The notes: generated by a model from the sequence alone, not told the origin. Shown: positions 36,221 to 45,780, numbered from the stretch's first letter. The stretch: 64,000 bases of DNA from Mogibacterium diversum_A (GCF_938028775.1 NZ_CALIZG010000022.1:30181-94180); one strand, 5' to 3'. Numbers and translations: made by a program.

Positions 36221-36844
36221 ATGGTAAATAAGTTGATAGATGAAAAAATAAATGATTACGTTGATGCGCTTAGCTCGGGAGCACCAACTCCAGGTGGCGG
36301 GGCTGTAGCAGCTTTAACTGCAGCGCAAGGCGCAGCGCTAATTATGATGGTTGCAAACTTAACTGTTGGTAAAAAGAAGTATGCTGAGTTTGAAGAGCTC
36401 AATGTAGCAGCGATAGAGGAAGCAAAGGGATATTTAGAGCAGCTTATGGCTGGAGTGGACGAAGATAAAAAGGCTTTTGGGCAGGTTGCAAGCGCATATG
36501 GAATGCCTAAGGAAACTGATGAGGAGAAGGCAGCGCGCAGTGAGGCGATTGCCATCGCCTCGGTCGGCGCAGCCGAAGCCCCGCTCAAAGTCATGAGAGC
36601 GGGCACCTGCGCGCTCAGACTCACAGACAGTCTGATTGGCAAATCCAACAAGCAGCTGGTAAGCGATCTGTACGTAGCTGCTCTAAATCTAAATGCAGGC
36701 GTTCAGGCAGCAGAATTCAATGTGTCGGCGAACGTACCATATATTCCTGATCGAGAGCTTGCAGAGAGCTGGAAAAAGGAATCAGAAAAGCTGTCAGAAG
36801 AGGCAAATACTGTATCTGCAAAAATACTTTGTAGCAAAAAATAA
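36221..36844 (+). CDS. fchA: Cyclodeaminase/cyclohydrolase family protein (methenyl-THF cyclohydrolase, FchA type)
   Basis: A 207-residue protein of the formiminotransferase-cyclodeaminase fold. Glycine-rich SSGAPTPGGGAVAALTAAQG near the N-terminus and NVSANVPYIPD near the end are typical. Clostridial members interconvert methenyl- and formyl-tetrahydrofolate or act on formimino-folate. The ATG at 36221 follows ACGGAGGGG; a GTG at 36200 is less likely. The gene stands alone, so the exact substrate is uncertain. Confidence 0.8.
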   Translation: MVNKLIDEKINDYVDALSSGAPTPGGGAVAALTAAQGAALIMMVANLTVGKKKYAEFEELNVAAIEEAKGYLEQLMAGVDEDKKAFGQVASAYGMPKETDEEKAARSEAIAIASVGAAEAPLKVMRAGTCALRLTDSLIGKSNKQLVSDLYVAALNLNAGVQAAEFNVSANVPYIPDRELAESWKKESEKLSEEANTVSAKILCSKK

Positions 36845-36979
36845 TATTTTGTGCAAAAAATATGCGTAAAAGACTTAAAATCATTGGTTTTTAGAAAATA
36901 AGCTCTAAATGAAACATAAATTATAGTAAACATTTCACACAACCTTCACACAAGGTGTTTTAATAGATGCTATACTTCT

Positions 36980-37076
36980 AATTGTTCAATGAGGTTTGTT
37001 ATTCTAATACAAACTTTCCTTCTTTTATTGAATACACACACACTACAGGAAAGGGATGCGTAAGCGTCCTTTTTCT
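36980..37076 (+). ncRNA. Candidate structured small RNA
   Basis: Within the 430-base gap after fchA, an extended -10 element TGCTATACT (36969-36976) is followed by TTCAAT pairing with ATTGAA (36985-36990, 37027-37032). These enclose a GTTTGT/ACAAAC hairpin. An intrinsic terminator follows: GGATGC-GTAA-GCGTCC with AAA/TTTTT extension (37051-37074). No open frame with a ribosome site lies inside. A promoter, folded middle and terminator without a gene suggest a ~100-base RNA. I recognise no family. Bases 37086-37225 show nothing. Confidence 0.35.
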
Positions 37077-37225
37077 GTTTTTTGTCTATTTTATTTATCA
37101 TAGTACATAAAGGGCTATCATTGATTGGATGACCACAGTCAAGCAAGGGACATTGCCATTAGTTGCGTTAGCTTCATTATTGATAAAATGCAAGTAAGCA
37201 CATAGTATTATAACTCACACTATAC

Positions 37226-37257
37226 AAAGAGCTGGCAGCCCTAGCTGCCAGCTCTTT
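37226..37257. terminator. Strong hairpin terminator
   Basis: Perfect 14-bp stem AAAGAGCTGGCAGC with a CCTA loop, just beyond the 3' end of the minus-strand gene at 37275-37772. T-tracts are short on both strands. Confidence 0.75.
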
Positions 37258-37274
37258 ACGTTTATAAATATGCT

Positions 37275-37772
37275 TTATATGCTATCCGAGTACCAGATTG
37301 CTTCATCTGCAAAACCATAATATTTTTCATCTACTAACCATCTTTTATTTATCCATCTAACGATAAATTTGTGCTTCATGTCAGTAGCCCCGCTAAAGTG
37401 GATGATAATAATCGCCATATCTGGTTGCTGCATAGTAAATTCCAATGAGAAGTCTTTGCTATTCGTATAAAAATACTCGCTCGGATTACTGTAATGAGTT
37501 GCATATCCTTTTGACATTAGATTTTCACTCACTTTTCCTTTTGCAATCTCCTCATAGCGGCTTTCATATTCTGCCATAAGCCCAATCCATTTCGGATGAT
37601 TTTGGTTGGCAGGAATATTCAATATTAATTTTTCAGCATCTAGTTCACTATTTCTCTTAAAAACTTCTTCTTCAAGTGAATTGAGTTCCTGCAATAGTTC
37701 AAGTAATGGCAGTACTATTTCATCCGCCATTATTTTATATTTATCAGGGGTGTTTTTTATTTTGATATTCAT
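37275..37772 (-). CDS. Putative NTF2-like fold protein, unknown function
   Basis: A 165-residue soluble protein. A helical, charged N-terminal half (LELLQELNSLEEEVFKRNSE) is followed by a beta-rich C-terminal half (FSLEFTMQQPDMAIIIIHF, HKFIVRWINKRWLVDEKYYG). The ending resembles NTF2-fold proteins, including polymorphic-toxin immunity proteins. No toxin gene is nearby. The ribosome site is poor (GGAG about 16 bases upstream). The call is tentative. Confidence 0.5.
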   Translation of the reverse strand: MNIKIKNTPDKYKIMADEIVLPLLELLQELNSLEEEVFKRNSELDAEKLILNIPANQNHPKWIGLMAEYESRYEEIAKGKVSENLMSKGYATHYSNPSEYFYTNSKDFSLEFTMQQPDMAIIIIHFSGATDMKHKFIVRWINKRWLVDEKYYGFADEAIWYSDSI

Positions 37773-37843
37773 TTTTATCTACAACGTATCTCCGTCTACA
37801 TCTTAAATTCCAGCTGCCATACCATCTGTCAACTGTTATCTAA

Positions 37844-38464
37844 CTAACCATTAATCGCATCCTCAATTATCAGCCTTATGGTTCTAAATAAATAAGGCTT
37901 GTAGTCACTGTAAGTTACAGGTTCGCCCATGAGAATAACATTGTGGCATGTTGAATTAATTAGCTCAACAATCGTAAATATCATGAGTTCAGGATTATCA
38001 ATTGGAATCTGCTCTTTTTCGATAATATTCATAAAAAAAGTCTTGAAGTCGAGTACTTCATCATCCTCATGTTTAATGCTCTTCGATCCGCTCAGTAGCC
38101 CCCAGCTCAGGTGCTTCGATATAAACTGTAGCAGCGCAATATCCTTTGAGAGTTTGGTTATCAAGCAATCAGTAGCATATAGTACCTTGTCAGCGAGATT
38201 CATTACATCTCCGGTTTCCTCTATGTGCCTTTCTAATGATTCAACTGCACTTAGGAGCAGTTCAGATGACTTTCTAGCGATTAACACATCTCTAACATCT
38301 TCTTTGCTATCAAAATATAGATAGAACGTGCCTTTTCCGACGCCTGCCTTTAGTGCGATACCTAGTATAGTCGTCCTTGCAAATCCAAGTGTCGTAAATA
38401 GTTCATATGCCGCGTCAAGAATATCGGTGCGTTTTTTCTCTTTATTAAGCACTCTTTTAGTCAT
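37844..38464 (-). CDS. TetR/AcrR-family transcriptional regulator
   Basis: A 206-residue repressor. The N-terminal helix-turn-helix reads ILDAAYELFTTLGFARTTILGIALKAGVGKGTFYLYFDSKED, the classic TetR pattern; the rest is a helical ligand domain. GGAGGAG supports the start. It is divergent from the MMPL efflux operon, whose promoter contains a palindromic site, so it most likely represses that operon and possibly itself. Confidence 0.9.
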   Translation of the reverse strand: MTKRVLNKEKKRTDILDAAYELFTTLGFARTTILGIALKAGVGKGTFYLYFDSKEDVRDVLIARKSSELLLSAVESLERHIEETGDVMNLADKVLYATDCLITKLSKDIALLQFISKHLSWGLLSGSKSIKHEDDEVLDFKTFFMNIIEKEQIPIDNPELMIFTIVELINSTCHNVILMGEPVTYSDYKPYLFRTIRLIIEDAING

Positions 38465-38661
38465 AGATGCTCCTCCAAAATTTTATTCACTAAATTATAT
38501 ATAACATGCAGTGTAGATTTTTACAATGATACAGCAATAAATGACTTGCAGTCAATATATTAATTATTCAGTAATTCAACTCGTATAACACTTATAAACC
38601 TTGATAAATAACTATTTTATTGAGTCTAAAAACTTCAACTAACTTTTAATTAAATTAAAAG

Positions 38662-38690
38662 TTGACTATTGGTCAGAAAGATGATATATT
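38662..38690 (+). promoter_or_regulatory. MMPL operon promoter with overlapping TetR-type operator
   Basis: TTGACT (38662-38667), a 17-base spacer and TATATT (38685-38690) form a strong promoter. TGACTATTGGTCA (38663-38675), a near-perfect palindrome, overlaps the -35 and spacer, ideal for TetR repression. A second inverted repeat, ACTTTTAATT/AATTAAAAGT, lies at 38642-38662. Confidence 0.75.
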
Positions 38691-38723
38691 GATTTCCGTC
38701 AAATACGCAAGGAGGGAAAACCG

Positions 38724-40856
38724 ATGAATCTAGGGGCTAAAGTCGTAAAGCACAGACACATAATTTTCATTGTATCTTTGCTACTGCTCATACCATCACT
38801 TATAGGGTATAAGGTGACGAGGATAAACTACGACATGCTTACATACCTTCCATCTACTATGGATACGATGAAAGGTCAGAATGTTTTAATGAAGGAATTT
38901 GGCAAAGGCGGATTCTCGATAGTAGTGCTTGAAAACATGAAGAGTGATGATGTCACTCAGTTAAAAGCAGACTACAGCAGAATCGATGGAGTCGAAGAGG
39001 TTTTAAATCTCGAGGATGTATTAGATCCAACAGTTCCGAAGTCTATGCTGCCAGACAAGGTGGCGCAGAATTTATCAAATAAAGATGCGAGCATGATGGT
39101 CGTATTCTTCAGCAACTCAACATCCGACGATAAGACGCTCAAGGCTGTTGAACAGATGAGAAAAGTCAGTGATAAGCACGCATATATATCTGGCTTATCA
39201 CCTCTGGTAGAAGATCTAAAGAATATTTGCGAACAGGAAGAGGTCAAGTATGTTACAGTAGCTGTTTTGCTATCGCTACTCGCAATGATGCTACTCCTCG
39301 ACTCATATATAGCACCGGTATTATTCATGGTGAGCATTGGCATGGCTATTTTATATAACATGGGCTCTAATATATTCCTCGGTGAGATTTCTTATATAAC
39401 CAAGGCAATAGCTGCAGTTCTGCAGCTTGGTGTAACCATGGACTACTCCATATTCCTGTGGCATAGCTATATGGAGAAACTCGATTCAGGTCTCAAGGAA
39501 GATGACGCTATGGCAGAGGCCATCGATGCTACACTCGTTTCTGTAACTGGTAGTTCAGCTACAACAATTGCAGGATTCCTAGCACTTTGTTTCATGACGT
39601 ACACGATGGGACGAGATCTCGGAATTGTTATGGCAAAAGGCGTTGTATTTGGAGTAATAGCAAGTGTAACTATACTGCCTGTACTTTTACTAAGGTTCAA
39701 TAAGCTCGTACAGAAGACAAGGCACAGATCATTAATCCCAGATATGACGAAGATGGCACACGGACTAACTGGTAGATATGGAATCTATATCGCGATATTC
39801 TGCGTGCTGATTGGACCAGCAATCTACGGATACAATCATCAGAATATCGTGTATGACTTCACCAAGATGCTATCTAGTGGACAAAACAGTTTGCCTGCGG
39901 AGAAGATGCAGTTCTTGACGGCTAATAACAAGCTAAGTGAGGATTTTGGGATAAATACTTCTTATATTGTGATGGCTGACTCGAAGCTTTCTACATTAAA
40001 AGGCAGGGAGATGAGTGATGAGATCAAGAAGGTTGATGGCGTTGAAAGCGTGCTAGGGATTGATTCGGTCGTAGGGACTTCAATTCCGAGGAGCATGATT
40101 CCGTCTTCAATTAAAAGTGGCCTGATGTCAGATAAACATCAGATGATAGTAATAAATTCGAAGTATAAGGTATCGACAAACGCTTGTAATAGACAAATAG
40201 ATAAAGTCAAAGCGATTGTGCATAAATACGACAAGTCAGCGACCGTAATCGGAGAAGCACCGGCAACGAAGGATTTAATAAAACTTACAGATAAGGACTT
40301 TAAAGTTGTAAATTGGATATCGATAGGGCTTGTATTTTTGATAATCCTAGTCGTGCTAAAATCTGTGTCGCTGCCGTTCATACTCGTAATAGCGATAGAG
40401 TTCGCAATATACGTCAATATGGGGATTTCGGGCTTCACAGGACTTGAACTTCCGTTCATAGTTCCAGTCTGCATCAGTACTATTCAGCTTGGGTCGACGG
40501 TTGATTATGCGATATTGATGTCGACAAGATATAAGACTGAGAGAATGCTAGGGCTTGACAAGCGCGATGCGGTCAGCACAGCTGCAGCAGCTTCGATACC
40601 ATCGATTATAGTAAGTGCACTCGGATTCTTCACAGCGACAATCGGAGTGGCAATATACTCAAATATAGGCATCATTAGCACCCTATGCACGATGATGGCA
40701 CGTGGAGCGATCATAAGTATGCTAACTGTAATCCTTATACTGCCTTCGTTCCTGATGGCATTCGACAACTTGATTTGTCATACCACAGGCGGACTAAGGG
40801 ATGTATACGAACACAAGCGGAACAAGGGTGCAAACGCTAAAAGTAGCGCAATATAG
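38724..40856 (+). CDS. MMPL/RND-family exporter
   Basis: A 710-residue transporter with 12 predicted helices in two matching halves, each with one helix, an outside domain and five helices. Typical segments are LQLGVTMDYSIFLWHSY (helix 4 region) and STIQLGSTVDYAILMSTRY in the second half. These carry the membrane aspartates that relay protons. It is likely to export a lipid or drug. GGAGGG gives the start. The heptad-repeat protein follows 11 bases later and may be its outside partner. Confidence 0.88.
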   Translation: MNLGAKVVKHRHIIFIVSLLLLIPSLIGYKVTRINYDMLTYLPSTMDTMKGQNVLMKEFGKGGFSIVVLENMKSDDVTQLKADYSRIDGVEEVLNLEDVLDPTVPKSMLPDKVAQNLSNKDASMMVVFFSNSTSDDKTLKAVEQMRKVSDKHAYISGLSPLVEDLKNICEQEEVKYVTVAVLLSLLAMMLLLDSYIAPVLFMVSIGMAILYNMGSNIFLGEISYITKAIAAVLQLGVTMDYSIFLWHSYMEKLDSGLKEDDAMAEAIDATLVSVTGSSATTIAGFLALCFMTYTMGRDLGIVMAKGVVFGVIASVTILPVLLLRFNKLVQKTRHRSLIPDMTKMAHGLTGRYGIYIAIFCVLIGPAIYGYNHQNIVYDFTKMLSSGQNSLPAEKMQFLTANNKLSEDFGINTSYIVMADSKLSTLKGREMSDEIKKVDGVESVLGIDSVVGTSIPRSMIPSSIKSGLMSDKHQMIVINSKYKVSTNACNRQIDKVKAIVHKYDKSATVIGEAPATKDLIKLTDKDFKVVNWISIGLVFLIILVVLKSVSLPFILVIAIEFAIYVNMGISGFTGLELPFIVPVCISTIQLGSTVDYAILMSTRYKTERMLGLDKRDAVSTAAAASIPSIIVSALGFFTATIGVAIYSNIGIISTLCTMMARGAIISMLTVILILPSFLMAFDNLICHTTGGLRDVYEHKRNKGANAKSSAI

Positions 40857-40867
40857 GAGGCATTGAG

Positions 40868-42982
40868 ATGAAAAGGATAAAAAATAACAGGAATATTAAG
40901 AGAGGAGTAGCCACACTTGCTCTTTGCGTGACAGTCGGAACGATGTATATGATAAATCCTGTTACTGTAGGAGCAGCTAACAAGAGACCTGTAGATGTGA
41001 CTAAGTCAACCAGTACCGAGAAAGCCGTGGAGGCATCATATCCTAGCCTTGGCAGGGGAAATATTTCCCAAAAGGATAAGAACGAGACAACCTATACTTC
41101 GATGGATGCAGACGGCAATGTGCTCGAATCTATAGTTACTGAACAGCTTGCAAATAATAGTAAGCACGACACTATCAGCGACTACTCGACCTTGAAGAAT
41201 ATCGAGAATACCTCAGGCCATGAGAAGTTTTCGAAGAATGGCAATAATATCGTGTGGAATGCTAAGGGAAAGTCAATTAAATATAAGGGCACTCCAACCA
41301 CGGGCTTACCGTTCAATGTCAAGATCACTTACTATCTGAATGGCAAGAAGATGTCTGCAAAGGATATCGCCGGAAAGGCTGGTAACGTGACGATTAGATT
41401 TGACTACACCATAAACCAGACAGATATTGTGAATGGAAAGCTGATTAAGCATCCATATACAGTTGCAAGCGGGCTTGTGCTCAATGATGATAACTTCAGT
41501 GATATAACAGTTTCTAACGGCAAAGCGATAGATGACGGCAACAAGACCGTTGTTATGGGAATTGCTTTTCCAGAGATGAATGAGAATCTTGGAATAAGTC
41601 GTTCTAAATTAGATATTCCGAATAGTGTCGTTATAAATGCATACACTGAGAAATTCGAAATAGATGGAACATATACGGCAGCGATGTCTGGAATAGCAAA
41701 TGATTTTGACGGAAATCTAGGAAGTGTGAAGGGAAAGGCCGCAAAGCTCGAAAATTCGCTTAAGAAGCTAGGACAGGCATCTGACAAGCTAGAGCAGGGA
41801 AGCAAGGAGCTTAAGGCAGGTGCAGATGAATTAGCTAGTGGCACTAAGAGTCTTAAGTCTGGAAGTAGCGAAGTGCTAAGTGGAGCGACTTCACTAAACA
41901 GTGGCTTGCAGCAGCTAACTGCCAATAGCGCATCGCTTAGAAATGGTGCTGCGCAGGTTGAGAAACAGATCTTTGCAAATGCCACAACTCAGCTACAAGA
42001 TCAGTTAGGTGACGATACAATAGTTCTGTCTCCTTCGACGTATGCGAAGGTGCTTGCAGGAATCTCCGATGGAGCTATGGCAAAGGCAGAGGGGAAGATG
42101 AGAGCAGCTTTATCTGCAGCAGGTGTATCTGATGCAAGCACACAGAACAACATCATTTCCCTAGCGTATAACAAGATGATGGCGGATGGAAAATCCGAAG
42201 CTACTGCAGCAGAGGTTGCGCAATATATACAGCAGGCAGGGATAACTGCTAAGGAAGCGCAGAAGGCAGCAGGATACATAAGTCAATATAAGAGCACTGC
42301 GGTAACAGCTCTGAAAGCTGCCGGGTACACAGATGAACAGCTCGCTTCAGTAGCTGGTCAGCAAGCAGTAATGCTAACATCTGTAGAGATGGGACTGACG
42401 GGAGGCAGTACAAACCTAGCGACGCTTCAGGCACAGCAGACTAATGCAACTAAGCTGCTAACATCAGCTAAAGAGTACGAGATTGCTAGCCAAGGTGCAA
42501 GTGACAATGTAAAAAAGCTATCAGCAATTGCTGTGGGCAAAGATGTTCCTGCAAAGCTGAAGTCGCTCAAGGAGCAGCTGGATTCGCTAGAGATGTTTAT
42601 CGCTGGTGTTAAGCAGTACACCGCAGGTGTAGATGCTGCAGCAGCAGGAAGCAGTAAACTAGTATCTGGTCTAGAGCAACTGAATAACGGAATCACAAAG
42701 CTAGATGCGGGCTCAAATAAGCTCGATTCGGGAGCAACACAGCTAGCATCAGGAATGACTCAGCTTAATGAGCAAGGTATCCAGAAATTTATAAGTACTC
42801 TCAGTAAAGCAGATATAGGAAAAATTACCAGCAGACTAGAAGCGACAATAGCAGCTTCAAAGCGCGAAGTGTTTGTAGGTGGCAAGGAAGGCAGTATGAC
42901 TGGTGAGAGTAGATTAATCTTCAAGAGTGGTGAAGTTAAGGCTTCAAAGGAGAACAAAAACCCTAGTAAGCACAAAAAATAA
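40868..42982 (+). CDS. Exported protein with X-X-X-Leu-X-X-Gly heptad repeats
   Basis: A 704-residue protein with an N-terminal signal or anchor (residues 15-38), a beta-rich domain (to ~270), then a long helical region with heptads of the LxxG type (LEQGSKELKAGADELASGTK around residue 310; LNNGITKLDAGSNKLDSGA around 605). An Ala/Gln-rich insert (370-560) lies between. Clostridial MMPL exporters are often paired with such proteins. No second membrane helix is evident. The tail is basic (KKPSKHKK-like). A terminator follows. Confidence 0.75.
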   Translation: MKRIKNNRNIKRGVATLALCVTVGTMYMINPVTVGAANKRPVDVTKSTSTEKAVEASYPSLGRGNISQKDKNETTYTSMDADGNVLESIVTEQLANNSKHDTISDYSTLKNIENTSGHEKFSKNGNNIVWNAKGKSIKYKGTPTTGLPFNVKITYYLNGKKMSAKDIAGKAGNVTIRFDYTINQTDIVNGKLIKHPYTVASGLVLNDDNFSDITVSNGKAIDDGNKTVVMGIAFPEMNENLGISRSKLDIPNSVVINAYTEKFEIDGTYTAAMSGIANDFDGNLGSVKGKAAKLENSLKKLGQASDKLEQGSKELKAGADELASGTKSLKSGSSEVLSGATSLNSGLQQLTANSASLRNGAAQVEKQIFANATTQLQDQLGDDTIVLSPSTYAKVLAGISDGAMAKAEGKMRAALSAAGVSDASTQNNIISLAYNKMMADGKSEATAAEVAQYIQQAGITAKEAQKAAGYISQYKSTAVTALKAAGYTDEQLASVAGQQAVMLTSVEMGLTGGSTNLATLQAQQTNATKLLTSAKEYEIASQGASDNVKKLSAIAVGKDVPAKLKSLKEQLDSLEMFIAGVKQYTAGVDAAAAGSSKLVSGLEQLNNGITKLDAGSNKLDSGATQLASGMTQLNEQGIQKFISTLSKADIGKITSRLEATIAASKREVFVGGKEGSMTGESRLIFKSGEVKASKENKNPSKHKK

Positions 42983-43013
42983 AAGAAATCCGACAATAGT
43001 TCTAACCAAACGG

Positions 43014-43050
43014 AAAGCGGCTAAGGTGTTAAAAGACCTTAGCCGCTTTT
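43014..43050 (+). terminator. Bidirectional terminator between efflux operon and yitT
   Basis: Perfect 14-bp stem AAAGCGGCTAAGGT / ACCTTAGCCGCTTT with an 8-base loop, between convergent genes. Confidence 0.92.
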
Positions 43051-43074
43051 CATATGCTGTAAACTCAAATTTAT

Positions 43075-43974
43075 CTATTTCTGCTCTAGATACCTCTTCT
43101 CACGGCTGAAGCCCCTGCCGTGAACACTACCAACCTTGCTAAGTATGATAAATGCATCTGGGTCGAGGTCATGAACGAGTTTCTCAACCTTATATAGCTC
43201 TCTCGAGGATATAATAGTCATCACGATATCAGTCTCTCTACCGAGATAACCAGTCTTGCCATGAAGCAGGGTTGCGCTTCGGTCGATGTCGTGAAGAATA
43301 GCATTGGTAATCTCTTCAGAAGCCTTAGTTACGATTTCAAGTTTAGTCTTAGCTGCTCCGATAGCGAGGAGTCTATCCAAAGTAATCGTGTACACGAGTA
43401 CGAGCACGATTCCGTACAAGCTGGTGCGCTTTGGAGAGAACATCATCTGTCCAATCAAGATTATAAAGTCAAATACGTATAGGCTGACGGAAACAGGCAC
43501 CTTGAAATATTTATTGAGTACGAGTGGTGGAATATCCATACCGCCAGTGCTAGCACCAATCCTGATAATGATCGCAAGTGATGTACCGATGCAAAGTCCT
43601 CCGAATAGCGCCGAAAGGAACATATCGTTGGTGAGTACGAAGCTGCCAACGAGCTTCTGCAAAAATCCGAGGATAGTCGGGAATGCGAATGTGCTTATCA
43701 TCGTGGTGAGTGCGAACTCTTTGCCGAGCAGCCCAAAACCTATGACAAACATGACTGCGTTGAACATTCCGACGAACAGAGAAATGGTTATGCCAAAATG
43801 GTGATTCATTATAATTGCAATACCCGTAGTTCCGCCGGTGATGAGACCTGTCGGGAGTATGAAGAATGCCACACCGATGGCGTAAATGAGGTTCCCGAAT
43901 ATGACAGTTAGTGCATTTCTCAGGAACTGCTTACTAAATATGTAGCTAGAAAAGCTGGAATTAGTGTCTTTCAT
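43075..43974 (-). CDS. YitT family membrane protein (DUF2179 C-terminal domain)
   Basis: A 299-residue protein with five or six membrane helices (residues ~20-190), including the signature ILPTGLITGGTTGIAIIMNH. A cytoplasmic C-terminal DUF2179 domain follows (GYLGRETDIVMTIISSREL). Transport function is suspected for the family but not settled. Start at 43974 chosen for AAAGGAG; the frame is open to 44037. An orphan hairpin lies ~100 bases upstream on the same strand. Confidence 0.85.
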   Translation of the reverse strand: MKDTNSSFSSYIFSKQFLRNALTVIFGNLIYAIGVAFFILPTGLITGGTTGIAIIMNHHFGITISLFVGMFNAVMFVIGFGLLGKEFALTTMISTFAFPTILGFLQKLVGSFVLTNDMFLSALFGGLCIGTSLAIIIRIGASTGGMDIPPLVLNKYFKVPVSVSLYVFDFIILIGQMMFSPKRTSLYGIVLVLVYTITLDRLLAIGAAKTKLEIVTKASEEITNAILHDIDRSATLLHGKTGYLGRETDIVMTIISSRELYKVEKLVHDLDPDAFIILSKVGSVHGRGFSREKRYLEQK

Positions 43975-44070
43975 TGTCTTTCTCCTTTTATTATCATCAA
44001 AGACTTTACATGTAGATAGCAACCATGTCAACAGCATGAAATGGATTGAGAGAAATTAAATCAAAAACAA

Positions 44071-44102
44071 AATGAACCGCTGCTTGGCGTCAGCGGTTCA
44101 TT
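44071..44102 (-). terminator. Orphan terminator-like hairpin upstream of yitT
   Basis: Perfect 12-bp stem AATGAACCGCTG / CAGCGGTTCATT with an 8-base loop. On the minus strand TTTTGTTTTTG follows, so it would stop minus-strand transcripts before yitT. Upstream on that strand there is a TATAAT about 75 bases away but no gene. The rest of the 403-base gap to ndk shows nothing else. Confidence 0.6.
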
Positions 44103-44377
44103 TCTACTACGAAATTATTTAATTAAGAAAGAACAATCAAAAGAAAATGTTTTATGCACTTAATTCCTTTTGCACCATTATACTAACATTCGATTATGAC
44201 GGTTCTGTAATGGTTTGCTATTGTGTTGGTGTATCGTATATATCAATAAGTACAAAATCCATGATAAAATGTGAACGGGAAGTCGGGAAACTACGTGAAA
44301 TGACCATATGGATATGGTATAACCTATAGAAGAGTATTTGAGAGAATTCAAATAAAGTATTTAAAAGGAGAAGAACT

Positions 44378-44782
44378 ATGGGTATTGAAAAGACATACAT
44401 TATGCTTAAGCCTGACTGCGTTAAGAGAGGACTCATGGGAGAGGTCATATCTAGAATTGAGAGAAAGGGCTACAAGATTGTCGATGCGAAGATGATGAAT
44501 CTCGATGAGACAATCCTAAATGAGCACTATGCGCACCTCGCTGATAAGCCTTTCTTCCCAGAAATCGTATCATTTATGACATCTGGTCCAGTTCTTGGCA
44601 TGATTGTTGAAGGCGAGAATGCAGTTCAGGGAATGAGAATCATCATGGGCGCTACTAAGTTCGAAGAAGCTACAGCTGGGACTATTCGCGGCGATTTCGC
44701 ACACAGCACTAGCGAGAACTTGATTCATGGATCTGATTCCCTAGAGAATGCAGAGATAGAGATTAAGCGTTTCTTCGGCTAA
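44378..44782 (+). CDS. ndk: Nucleoside diphosphate kinase
   Basis: A 134-residue enzyme that equilibrates nucleoside triphosphates by a phosphohistidine intermediate. The active-site histidine is H117 in SENLIHGSDS. KTYIMLKPDCVKRGLMGEV at the N-terminus is typical. AAAAGGAG precedes the start. Confidence 0.97.
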   Translation: MGIEKTYIMLKPDCVKRGLMGEVISRIERKGYKIVDAKMMNLDETILNEHYAHLADKPFFPEIVSFMTSGPVLGMIVEGENAVQGMRIIMGATKFEEATAGTIRGDFAHSTSENLIHGSDSLENAEIEIKRFFG

Positions 44783-44825
44783 GTTCATCAACAAGGCTTA
44801 AGATTCATCGAAAGAGGCTCGGTAC

Positions 44826-45740
44826 ATGACGTTAAACCAACTACTTTATATTATTACAATAGCTGACGAGGGGTCGCTCAATAAAGCGGCGGAGAAGCTC
44901 TACATGACCCAGCCATCGCTTACCAGTTCTTTGCGAGAGGTTGAGTCTGAGCTTGGCGTGACCATTTTCCGCAGAACTGGAAGAGGTGTCACGGTTACCA
45001 ACGATGGGGCAGAGTTTCTTCAAAATGCAAGACATCTGTATAGCCAGTATGAATCGCTGATGGGCAAGTATTCGGATGAAGGCGGACTTAAAACGAAGTT
45101 CGGAGTTTCGACACAGCACTACTCGTTTGCGATAAAGGCTTTTGTAGAGATGGTAAAGAAATTCGACATGAATGAGTATGATTTTGCTATCCGGGAGACC
45201 AAGACACAAGAGGTAATCGATGATGTCGTGTCTCTAAAAAGCGAACTTGGTATAATCTACCTGAGTGATTTCAATCGCCAGGCTATCTCCAAGGTGCTCA
45301 GACAGAACGACCTTGAGTTCGTGCCGCTAATTGACTGCAACGCATATGCTTACGTTTGGAAAAATCATCCGCTGGCAAATCGCGAGAGTGTTAGCTTCGA
45401 TGACCTTGCGGATTATCCGAATATGACTTTTGATCAAGGAGATAATTCGACACTTTACTTTGCGGAGGAGCTTTTCGCAGATATCAATCATCACCATATG
45501 ATCAAGGTAAACGATAGAGCGACTATGCTTAATCTGATGCAGGGATTATTCGGTTACACAGTGTGCTCTGGCATCATCTGTGAGGAGCTTAACGGCGACG
45601 ACTGCAACATGGTGCCAATTAAAGATGAACGCGTGGATACTGAAGGAGCTATGCAAATCGGATATATAATGAAGAAGAATTCCATCCTGAGCAAGATGGC
45701 GGAGCTATATATAAAAGAGATGAAAGCATATCTGAGCTAA
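44826..45740 (+). CDS. LysR-family transcriptional regulator
   Basis: A 304-residue regulator. The N-terminal winged helix-turn-helix (LNQLLYIITIADEGSLNKAAEKLYMTQPSLTSSLREVE) is classic LysR; residues ~90-300 form the effector-binding domain. It is followed by its own terminator and then metY on the same strand, so control of sulfur amino acid synthesis is possible but not shown. GAAAGAGG supports the start. Confidence 0.92.
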   Translation: MTLNQLLYIITIADEGSLNKAAEKLYMTQPSLTSSLREVESELGVTIFRRTGRGVTVTNDGAEFLQNARHLYSQYESLMGKYSDEGGLKTKFGVSTQHYSFAIKAFVEMVKKFDMNEYDFAIRETKTQEVIDDVVSLKSELGIIYLSDFNRQAISKVLRQNDLEFVPLIDCNAYAYVWKNHPLANRESVSFDDLADYPNMTFDQGDNSTLYFAEELFADINHHHMIKVNDRATMLNLMQGLFGYTVCSGIICEELNGDDCNMVPIKDERVDTEGAMQIGYIMKKNSILSKMAELYIKEMKAYLS

Positions 45741-45780
45741 GCTCAATATAAAGTAAGGCGAGAATATATAATATAATCAT

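Noticed and set aside
41404..42996. Several long minus-strand open frames opposite the heptad-repeat gene
   Set aside because: They are shadows of a repetitive Ala/Leu/Ser-rich gene; no ribosome sites and no recognisable families.
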